DNA of 6,196 bases, taken from NCBI RefSeq assembly GCF_019127135.1, contig NZ_JAHOEA010000098.1, positions 1 to 6,196 of the forward strand, given 5' to 3'. Every line of letters begins with the position of its first letter. Within the stretch, counting starts at the first letter, position 1. Shown one piece after another: positions 1 to 4,956 of the stretch. The stretch comes from Segatella copri (GTDB taxonomy: Bacteria > Bacteroidota > Bacteroidia > Bacteroidales > Bacteroidaceae). Position numbers and translations under genes: made by a program. The notes under the pieces were generated by a model that had not been told where the DNA came from, made no database searches, and saw only the letters and a program-made list of their open reading frames with translations.

Positions 1-669
1 GATCGCGCCCTTTTCTACTCAACCTTCCCTATCCGTGAACAGGCACCTAAGGGGAATGACTGGGATTTCAAGCTTAATCATGTCTATACCATTGCCCTGC
101 TCAACTTCAGCATGAACGAGGATGCATTCGACAAGGAGAAAATCCGCCATCATGTGCAGTTGTGCGACACTGCTACCCACAAAGTATTTTACGACAAGCT
201 CGAATATATCTATGTAGAGATTTCTAAGTTCAACAAACCCCTGGAAGAACTGGATACGCTCTACGAGAAGTGGCTCTATGCTCTGAAGAACCTCTATAAG
301 CTTACCCAGCGTCCGAAAGAATTGTGCGATAAAGTCTTCGACCGCCTCTTCGAGGAAGCCGAGATAGCCAAGTTTACTCCGCAGGAAATGAGGGAGTACG
401 AGACCAGCAAGATGGCATATCGCGACATCAAGAATTCCGTTGACACTGCTAAGCGTGAAGGTATAGCTGAAGGTATGGAAATAGGCTTGGAGAAAGGCAT
501 GAAGCAAGGCATGGAAAAGGGCATGAAGGAAGGTATGGAAAAAGGCATGTCCCAGCGAAGCCTTGAGATTGCTAAGAAGATGCTGGCAAAGGGTATGGAT
601 GAAGCGTCTATCATGGATATGACGGGGCTGACGGTAGAGGAGACAAAGATGCTGAAAGCGGAGATGTAG
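1..669 (+). CDS. Rpn family recombination-promoting nuclease / putative transposase, C-terminal part
   Basis: This is the 3' part of a gene open from the first base of the window to a TAG stop; the true start lies to the left, and the ATG at 112 is only an internal Met. The 222 visible residues match the PDDEXK_2/Rpn family as I know it: an opening segment DRALFYSTFPIREQ followed by VYTIALLNF, which in relatives comes just after the catalytic acid and E-x-Q motif, then a helical middle part, a glycine-periodic stretch (visible residues about 153-183) and a closing amphipathic segment with MTGLTVEE, typical of the family's C-terminus. Family members are DNA endonucleases that raise RecA-independent recombination or act in phage defence; substrate and partner cannot be told here. 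The PD-(D/E)xK residues are outside the window, so activity cannot be judged. It is the only plus-strand gene, convergent with everything else, and a hairpin repeat follows 22 bases after the stop. Confidence 0.85.
   Translation, partial: DRALFYSTFPIREQAPKGNDWDFKLNHVYTIALLNFSMNEDAFDKEKIRHHVQLCDTATHKVFYDKLEYIYVEISKFNKPLEELDTLYEKWLYALKNLYKLTQRPKELCDKVFDRLFEEAEIAKFTPQEMREYETSKMAYRDIKNSVDTAKREGIAEGMEIGLEKGMKQGMEKGMKEGMEKGMSQRSLEIAKKMLAKGMDEASIMDMTGLTVEETKMLKAEM
457..549 (+). repeat. 12-bp periodic in-frame repeat encoding (E-K-G-M)-like units
   Basis: Inside the nuclease gene, glycine codons recur exactly every 12 bases (460, 472, 484, 496, 508, 520, 532, 544), giving tetrapeptides such as EKGM, KQGM and KEGM. 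Six of them end in ATG (475, 499, 511, 523, 535, 547). The unit length is a multiple of three, so gain or loss of copies would keep the frame. Rpn-family proteins often have Gly-periodic charged tails of this sort, perhaps a helical or oligomerising segment; that role is inference. Confidence 0.8.
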
Positions 670-687
670 ATTACGAATATCACCATA

Positions 688-756
688 TAATCAAGGGTCA
701 ATACGCCACCTGTTCATCGTGGCATATAGACCCTTGTCATTTTCCCGCGAAGTGCG
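688..756. repeat. Hairpin-containing direct repeat, copy 1
   Basis: A 69-bp sequence that recurs in the same orientation at 1286-1353, with about four substitutions and three single-base indels. Its core is an inverted repeat with arms at 692-709 and 719-736 (18 bases each, 16 complementary) around a 9-base loop. After the stem the plus strand reads TTGTCATTTT, a weak T tract. It lies between convergent genes, 22 bases after the nuclease stop and 65 bases after the DUF2442 stop, so it may serve as a shared transcription end. It could also be a dispersed REP- or MITE-like element. Confidence 0.8.
692..736. terminator. Possible bidirectional terminator hairpin between convergent genes
   Basis: An 18-bp stem with two mismatches and a 9-base loop, placed where both the nuclease transcript and the DUF2442 transcript should end. 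On the minus-strand RNA one of the mismatches becomes a G-U wobble, so the fold is slightly better in that direction. Neither side has a strong uridine run (TCATTTT on the plus side, ATTATAT on the minus side), so intrinsic termination is plausible but unproven. Confidence 0.4.
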
Positions 757-801
757 ATAAAAGTCACTGTATTAAGGACTTATACAACATCCTTTTCTTG
801 T

Positions 802-1050
802 TCAGCAGCAAACGCCAGCATATAACTTATCTATTGGAAATATCAAATCCCAATTCTTTCCCCAAACGATATTACCAAACTCTATCTTGAACTTTTTGAA
901 TTTGTTTTCATTCAAGTAAGAGTTATATTGCGGATGTGGGTGATTTCTGATAAAAGCACCTACATCTATCGTCTTAATGGTGTCATCATTAAAGTGTAAT
1001 TCAACTTTTAATGGCGCCACATATTTTGCAGAAACGATACTTAAGTTCAT
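802..1050 (-). CDS. DUF2442 domain-containing protein (possible antitoxin-like partner of DUF4160)
   Basis: An 82-residue protein of the usual length for DUF2442. It shows the family pattern: a V-x-Y-x-x-P-L-x-V-E-L-x-F-x-D start with D-V-G-A-F (residues about 7-33), a middle with LNENKFKKFKIEFGNIVWGKNWDL, and a closing F-P-I-D-K-L-Y. The function is not established; DUF2442 genes commonly sit directly after DUF4160 genes and the pair is often annotated as toxin-antitoxin-like. Here the ATG is only 10 bases after the stop of a 27-codon DUF4160 remnant, so it should be co-transcribed from the promoter near 1180 and perhaps translationally coupled. The spacer (CGAAGAAATT on the minus strand) contains GAAGAA but no strong Shine-Dalgarno sequence. 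The protein ends in Val-Cys-Cys. It appears complete, with its full-length partner lost. Confidence 0.8.
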   Translation of the reverse strand: MNLSIVSAKYVAPLKVELHFNDDTIKTIDVGAFIRNHPHPQYNSYLNENKFKKFKIEFGNIVWGKNWDLIFPIDKLYAGVCC

Positions 1051-1060
1051 AATTTCTTCG

Positions 1061-1144
1061 TTATTTTAGTTGAACGTGTATTGGTTCATGCTCATTTGAA
1101 TAGAACAGAAAAATAAATCCGAAGTATTCAAATATCTTTGGCAT
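1061..1144 (-). pseudogene. DUF4160 gene remnant: N-terminal 27 codons only
   Basis: The minus-strand reading frame MPKIFEYFGFIFLFYSNEHE followed by PIHVQLK and TAA is the characteristic start of DUF4160 proteins (Met-Pro-x-Ile, aromatic strand, Y-S-N-E-H-E-P-I-H-V). Full-length relatives run to roughly 80-110 residues, with the conserved H-V-H-V-K continuing into the rest of the domain. Here the frame ends right after H-V, and the DUF2442 start codon follows 10 bases later, so the missing 60-80 codons have been deleted rather than frameshifted. The promoter and ribosome binding site in front of it are intact. It may be a decayed gene, or it may now act as a translated leader for DUF2442. The identification is by recognition of the motif, not by a search. 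Confidence 0.7.
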
Positions 1145-1148
1145 CGCA

Positions 1149-1156
1149 ACCTCCTT
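1149..1156 (-). promoter_or_regulatory. Perfect Shine-Dalgarno sequence AAGGAGGT for the DUF4160 remnant
   Basis: The minus strand reads AAGGAGGT, with five bases between GGAGG and the ATG at 1144. This fixes the start of the 27-codon frame. It is unusual for this kind of organism: the four fimbrial starts in the same window have only A-rich leaders, so this module may have a different origin or unusually strong translation. Confidence 0.75.
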
Positions 1157-1175
1157 TTTTAATCTATCTTGATTG

Positions 1176-1206
1176 CAAAGTTACGACTTTATTTTGAAAA
1201 CGCAAA
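1176..1206 (-). promoter_or_regulatory. Bacteroidetes-type promoter for the DUF4160-remnant/DUF2442 module
   Basis: On the minus strand a TTTG (1203-1206) is followed after 19 bases by TAACTTTG (1176-1183), matching the Bacteroidetes primary sigma factor consensus of a -33 TTTG and a -7 TAnnTTTG box with normal spacing. It lies 31 bases before the ATG at 1144. No comparable CAAAnnTA pattern (plus-strand view) was found in the gaps of the fimbrial operon. Confidence 0.7.
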
Positions 1207-1285
1207 GAAAACGGGAGAAAAGTTTCGGGAAAAGTTTGGATTCCCGTATTTTATAAGATAAAGGATAGCCATCCCATACCACAAC

Positions 1286-1353
1286 TAATCAAGGGTCTAT
1301 ACGCCCACCTATCATCGTGGCATATAGACCCTTGTCGTTTCCCGTGAAGTGCG
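1286..1353. repeat. Hairpin-containing direct repeat, copy 2
   Basis: The second copy of the repeat at 688-756, in the same orientation, about 90% identical over roughly 70 aligned columns. The hairpin arms are 1290-1308 and 1317-1334; one arm has an extra C that would bulge. It is followed by CCCG-tgaagtg-CGGG (1341-1355), a second small stem that copy 1 keeps only in part. It separates the DUF2442 module from the 3' end of the fimbrial operon. Confidence 0.8.
1290..1334 (-). terminator. Possible terminator hairpin at the 3' end of the fimbrial operon
   Basis: Seen from the minus strand this hairpin begins 95 bases after the last fimbrial stop codon. On that RNA the stem pairs over 18 positions, with one U-G wobble and one bulged base. 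What follows it, ATTAGTTGTGG, is not a clear uridine tract, so it could end transcription or protect the mRNA 3' end rather than act as a classical terminator. Confidence 0.4.
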
Positions 1354-1380
1354 GGTGACTATGTTTGCTGAGCACCTTAT

Positions 1381-1401
1381 ACTCCTGCCCAGCTTAGGAG
1401 T
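1381..1401. other. Small inverted repeat ACTCCT/AGGAGT downstream of the fimbrial operon
   Basis: A 6-bp perfect stem (1381-1386 with 1396-1401) with a 9-base loop, 28 bases past the stop of the LRR fimbrillin on the minus strand. Plus-strand flanks are T/A-rich (TTATCTAATGTTATT). It may add to transcription termination, but it is short and could be chance. Apart from this, the 285 bases between 1145 and 1429 hold only the ribosome binding site, the promoter and repeat copy 2. Confidence 0.3.
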
Positions 1402-1429
1402 TTATCTAATGTTATTAATTTCTAAATTG

Positions 1430-2926
1430 TTATTGAGGATATGTATTACGTCCACATTTTATGGATTTGAATCTTTTTCTAAGAAATGTTGTTCGTACAT
1501 GATCCGGAGATTTTGCATAATTCTCACCAGATTCATCTGATCGCCACCCATCAATATCGCTTCCTGTCATAACCTTTTGATCTTTTGACAAAGTTAAATC
1601 TACACCATCAGTAGGTACATTATCAAAGATACTGAAACCTGCAGCGGAAATATTACCTAATGTCACCGATCTTAGCCATTGACAATCGGCAAAGGCAAGG
1701 TCACTTATAGATGAAACTATCGGAGCATAGATTGTTTTAAGACCATTACACCCATGAAAAGCAAACGACTCTATACTCTTTACATCTTGCAAGTAAATTG
1801 ATTTCAGCGGTTGACAATCCGAAAATGCATTAGACGGCAAAGCCTCAACTCCATAAACAGTTAATTCTATACTGCCATCATTTGCACCTTTTAGAGCTTC
1901 TCTTATAGCATCAAACACACTCTTATCTGCATTTGCAGGCAAATTTCTGATTTCAATGTTCTTTTCGCCCGCAGCCAAAGCATTTTTTATAATTAGTACG
2001 GCATTTTCTGTAGTTGTTACAGCATCGCCACCGGTAATTGCATCTCCTTTACCCCAATCCGCAACACTTACACTTCCTATTGTAGCTTTGTCCTTACCTA
2101 TTTTTACATCATAGGTATAGCTCATAGCTTTGTCAAGAGCAGGAATTCCAGTTACATCCAGAACTTTAGTCTGAGTAGGTTTGCCATCACCATCATTGTA
2201 TGTCACAGTGAGTTTGAGGAATTTCTCTGTAGAATTGGCATCTCCAGGAGATACCAAAGCATAGAACACATTGTTGCCACTTTCTTCTTTTTTATAAGTT
2301 TTGATGGCTGCGTAGCTGTCACCATCTCCTGCAGGAACTTTCAGCTTAGAATAAACTTCTACGGCAGAAAGCGTAGGGTTAAGATCTTTGAACTCATCTC
2401 CAAACCCGCTTACTTTGACAATGACGCGAGCCGTCTGACGTGCAAAGTTCAATGTCAACTGTCTGTCGGAAGGTATATATGCCTTTTCTATAGCTTCTCT
2501 GCTTATCATATAATCTGACTTCTCTATTTTGTCAACTGTAGATTGGTCTGCTGAGACATAACCTACAGAGAAAGAATTGGTGGTACTTTCATCCGCCTTC
2601 TCAGGATAACAAGCCTCGAAAGCCTGGGCATTACCCGTCCAGACCAGATAGTCACCAGCATTCGCAGGTGCCCATACCTCGCCCGTCTTCTTATAAATCA
2701 CGGTTTTACCCTCAGTAGTTACGCTGATTACATCGTTCTCATTAAAACTCTGTTGTTCCGCTTCTGTACCCAATGGATTACTACGGGTAAAAATGCTGTT
2801 TCCACCAACGTTGGCAGTAATCTTCACCTCATTGGCAGCAGTGTTAGTGCCCTGCTCGTCATCTGTAGAGCAAGCGGCAAGCATTGCTATAACTGCAAAT
2901 GCTCCCATATATTTTGTAATTTTCAT
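1430..2926 (-). CDS. Fimbrillin family lipoprotein fused to a BspA-like leucine-rich repeat domain, probable pilus tip adhesin
   Basis: A 498-residue surface lipoprotein. Residues 1-19 are a lipoprotein signal ending in M-L-A-A-C (Cys19). Residues about 33-298 are a fimbrillin (Mfa_like) domain: beta strand V-K-I-T-A-N-V, Thr47-Arg48 at the usual pilin processing position, FNENDVISV, the W...LVW...F-x-A-C-Y-P region (85-108), and the closing motif G-S-V-S-V-A-D-W-G (284-292). A linker leads to about three BspA-type repeats (roughly 361-436) of the form AF-x-x-C-x-x-L-x-x-I-x-L, then a 60-residue tail with a basic patch (LRKRFKSIK). BspA-type LRR proteins bind host matrix proteins in known cases, so adhesion is a fair inference; the ligand is unknown. 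It is last in the operon, 31 bases after the previous gene, with an A-rich leader (AGACAAGAT before ATG). The neighbouring pilins end 13-14 residues after the same Trp; this one has about 207 more. Confidence 0.85.
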   Translation of the reverse strand: MKITKYMGAFAVIAMLAACSTDDEQGTNTAANEVKITANVGGNSIFTRSNPLGTEAEQQSFNENDVISVTTEGKTVIYKKTGEVWAPANAGDYLVWTGNAQAFEACYPEKADESTTNSFSVGYVSADQSTVDKIEKSDYMISREAIEKAYIPSDRQLTLNFARQTARVIVKVSGFGDEFKDLNPTLSAVEVYSKLKVPAGDGDSYAAIKTYKKEESGNNVFYALVSPGDANSTEKFLKLTVTYNDGDGKPTQTKVLDVTGIPALDKAMSYTYDVKIGKDKATIGSVSVADWGKGDAITGGDAVTTTENAVLIIKNALAAGEKNIEIRNLPANADKSVFDAIREALKGANDGSIELTVYGVEALPSNAFSDCQPLKSIYLQDVKSIESFAFHGCNGLKTIYAPIVSSISDLAFADCQWLRSVTLGNISAAGFSIFDNVPTDGVDLTLSKDQKVMTGSDIDGWRSDESGENYAKSPDHVRTTFLRKRFKSIKCGRNTYPQ

Positions 2927-2940
2927 ATCTTGTCTATTTT
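2927..2940 (-). promoter_or_regulatory. A-rich, SD-less translation leader of the LRR fimbrillin
   Basis: The minus strand reads AAAATAGACAAGAT directly before the ATG, with no GGAGG-like sequence. Similar leaders precede the other two fimbrillins (AAAATCGACAAT and AGTAAAAGACA), sharing a GACA(A) element within about 10 bases of the start. This supports the chosen starts and a common mode of initiation in the operon. Confidence 0.45.
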
Positions 2941-2957
2941 AAATGTCAAACAATTCT

Positions 2958-3947
2958 TTAATCAGTCTCTTTTTCGATAATGGTTTCTTCTCCCCACGGC
3001 CTCGCTGTTATGACGCCCCCTTGCACTACATCCTTACCAACCAACAGATGCAACTCATATTTTTTACCAGATTCAAATAGCGCATTGTCGGTGCCAGTCC
3101 AGATGTAATCAGTGCCATCCACCTTGAACTTAATACATAATTGTCCTGCAATAACTTTCTGTGGAATCACAATGGCAGAATATTTGAAGGTGGCATGGTC
3201 GGTTGTTTTATCCGCCTTCTTGAATGCTACAGTTTCAGGAGTAATGGCTGCTGATGCCTGACCGTCACGTAGAAAACTTATAGGGTCTGCTGCAAAATTC
3301 ACCTTACTGCGGATAAAGGTGCCATCCACCTTGACATCAGTTACGGTTGCTGACGTAACAGGTTTTTTTTCATCCTGATTAAACTGGTCTCTCAACTCGA
3401 TAGTGAGATTCAGCTGACTGAGGAGATGGGTGAATGAGACATCAACCGCCTGGTTGGTATTCAAATCCGACTCTGGTTTGAATCCAGTTTTCTTATATAC
3501 AATAAGGTCGGAAGAATAGTCTTCAGCATCGCTTTGGTCTGCTTTTACAGAAAAGGCATAGTCTGTCTTTCCGAAGACTTTAACTTTGCCACTTGCATCT
3601 TCGGTAGTCTCCAGATATGGCGCATAAGCCAGAATATCAACAGCGGTAGTTGAATTCTGCCACAACATCTGGGTAGCAGGATTCCAATTGCTGCCTTCCT
3701 TTGTTACCTTGACATTATCATAGGTATATTTTTCGCTATTAGCATTCTTGATGCAGAAGCCAAACGAATTAAGGTTGTCGGTGCTGTTTCCGTAAGAGGC
3801 ACGGGTATTCATGCCATCTACGCTTGTCATGATTCTGACCACATTATCCATTGGATAATTGTTCTGTGCCAATTCATCCTCACTGGAGCAGCTGGCAAAA
3901 ACTGCCGTTGCCAAAGCTGCCATTGCTAATGTTTTAATTGCTTTCAT
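2958..3947 (-). CDS. Fimbrillin family lipoprotein (type V pilin-like subunit)
   Basis: A 329-residue predicted surface lipoprotein with signal peptide and lipobox V-F-A-S-C (Cys20). Thr48-Arg49-Ala50 lies where type V pilins are cut by an arginine-specific protease after transport, which would free the N-terminus and open a groove for strand exchange. Other fimbrillin marks: W-N-P-A-T-Q-M-L-W (88-96) with ILAYAPY, SFTHLLSQLNLTIEL (171-185) in the place of the sister protein's FTHVMAKL, Y-S-A-I-V-I-P-Q (256-263), F-E-S-G-K-K-Y-E-L (291-299), and the end G-V-I-T-A-R-P-W-G-E (311-320). It lies between the other two fimbrillin genes, with gaps of 33 bases upstream and 31 downstream, and the same A-rich leader (AAAATCGACAAT before ATG). 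It is probably a shaft or accessory subunit; which of the two is the main subunit cannot be told from sequence. Confidence 0.85.
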   Translation of the reverse strand: MKAIKTLAMAALATAVFASCSSEDELAQNNYPMDNVVRIMTSVDGMNTRASYGNSTDNLNSFGFCIKNANSEKYTYDNVKVTKEGSNWNPATQMLWQNSTTAVDILAYAPYLETTEDASGKVKVFGKTDYAFSVKADQSDAEDYSSDLIVYKKTGFKPESDLNTNQAVDVSFTHLLSQLNLTIELRDQFNQDEKKPVTSATVTDVKVDGTFIRSKVNFAADPISFLRDGQASAAITPETVAFKKADKTTDHATFKYSAIVIPQKVIAGQLCIKFKVDGTDYIWTGTDNALFESGKKYELHLLVGKDVVQGGVITARPWGEETIIEKETD

Positions 3948-3980
3948 ATTGTCGATTTTTATGTTTTAATTTTAAGAAAG

Positions 3981-4895
3981 TTAATCATAAGCCTCACCCT
4001 TGATAGGTTCGCCTGTAGAACCCCAGTCGGAGATGTTAACATCGCCAACTTTTATGACGTCACGTCCTACCTCCAGATTGACGGTTGTAATTTTGCCACT
4101 CTCAAACTTGAATGGTGTGCCGTTGTCGTAGATGAAGTCCTTGCCGCCAATGGTGATGGTAATCTTCTGAACACCATCCTGCGGGATGATGATGGAAGCA
4201 TATTTCTTGTTGGCAGTTAAAACCGGCATGTCGAAGTCAGCTTTATCTTCTGCTACAGCAGATGGGGTGACAACCTTGGTCAGATAATTGACGGTTGCAC
4301 TTTTTACGGCATTGCCTACAGCTACCTTATCTACGGTAGGTCCCTCTGCTCCCCATTGATTCTTATAGGTAAGGTTCACCACAAGTTTTGCCATTACATG
4401 GGTAAAGGTAAGAGGAACAGGTTGCTGTTCATCGACATTATAGGATAAGCCATCTTTGTTGACTGCCACCAAGAGGTCGCTTTCCACTTGCTTTGTCTCA
4501 TCGAATGTATATTCTCCGGCAGAAAGGTCGGATATTGCTGAAATAGGGTATACACCGATGAAATAATGCTTGTCGCGGTTGTTCTTCCAAAGCATCTGTG
4601 GAGTGGATATCCATGAGCCGTTTGTCAGCTTATTAATGGCGTTATTCACCACACGCTCGCGTGTCTCTGGAGCAACAGTTGCATCGCCAGTCCAGGCATA
4701 CACGCTGATTTCATCACCCTCCTCAAAGGTTTGACCGCCTTTCGCATCTGTGGCAACACGTGTCATATTGCCGATACTGGTAGAAACGGTGATATACTTG
4801 GAGGTCTCGCCTCCGATACCGTTCTCGTTGTCAGAACAACTGCCCAATGTCAAAGCCATTGCCATCAGGGTAAAGAGATAAGTTTTCTTTTTCAT
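3981..4895 (-). CDS. Fimbrillin family lipoprotein (type V pilin-like subunit, next to the anchor)
   Basis: A 304-residue lipoprotein with signal peptide and lipobox T-L-G-S-C (Cys20). Thr45-Arg46 is the likely arginine-protease processing point. The domain then follows the fimbrillin plan: FEEGDEISVYAWTG (57-70), W-I-S-T-P-Q-M-L-W-K-N (95-105) with YFIGVYP, PLTFTHVMAKLVVNL (161-175), Y-A-S-I-I-I-P-Q (232-239), F-E-S-G-K-I-T-T-V-N-L-E-V-G-R-D-V (264-280), and the final strand D-V-N-I-S-D-W-G (285-292). It shares these blocks with the 329-residue protein downstream but is clearly diverged from it, so they are paralogues with separate roles rather than a recent duplication. It follows the anchor gene after 61 bases, the largest gap in the operon; I found no TAnnTTTG promoter there. 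First pilin after the anchor, it is a good candidate for the main shaft subunit, by position only. Confidence 0.85.
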   Translation of the reverse strand: MKKKTYLFTLMAMALTLGSCSDNENGIGGETSKYITVSTSIGNMTRVATDAKGGQTFEEGDEISVYAWTGDATVAPETRERVVNNAINKLTNGSWISTPQMLWKNNRDKHYFIGVYPISAISDLSAGEYTFDETKQVESDLLVAVNKDGLSYNVDEQQPVPLTFTHVMAKLVVNLTYKNQWGAEGPTVDKVAVGNAVKSATVNYLTKVVTPSAVAEDKADFDMPVLTANKKYASIIIPQDGVQKITITIGGKDFIYDNGTPFKFESGKITTVNLEVGRDVIKVGDVNISDWGSTGEPIKGEAYD

Positions 4896-4956
4896 TGTCT
4901 TTTACTATTATATGTTTATATTCTTGTTTTGATTCTTGCTTAAATGAGAGGGGCGC

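Noticed and set aside
19..507. Long minus-strand open frame opposite the nuclease gene
   Set aside because: It mirrors the plus-strand nuclease, which has recognisable family motifs and is open from the window edge; the antisense frame shows no family features.
294..701. Minus-strand open frame with Pro/Ser/Met-rich repeats
   Set aside because: Its repeated F-S-I-P-S-F-M-P pattern is only the antisense reading of the 12-bp Gly/Met repeat in the nuclease.
774..795. Short inverted repeat AAGGA/TCCTT just after the DUF2442 gene as its terminator
   Set aside because: A 5-bp stem with a long loop is easily chance; the repeat hairpin at 692-736 is a better candidate.
688..1353. Direct repeats as a CRISPR array or the ends of a complete insertion sequence
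   Set aside because: Only two copies about 600 bp apart, with a gene module and no transposase between them, and the copies are direct rather than inverted.
1349..1540. Small plus-strand frame with hydrophobic residues near the end of the fimbrial operon
   Set aside because: It overlaps repeat copy 2 and the antisense of the LRR fimbrillin 3' end, and no clear ribosome binding site or family was seen.
3966..3982. TAACTTTC on the minus strand as a promoter -7 box between the two fimbrillin genes
   Set aside because: It lacks the final G of TAnnTTTG, overlaps the stop codon of the preceding gene, and no well-spaced TTTG was confirmed upstream.
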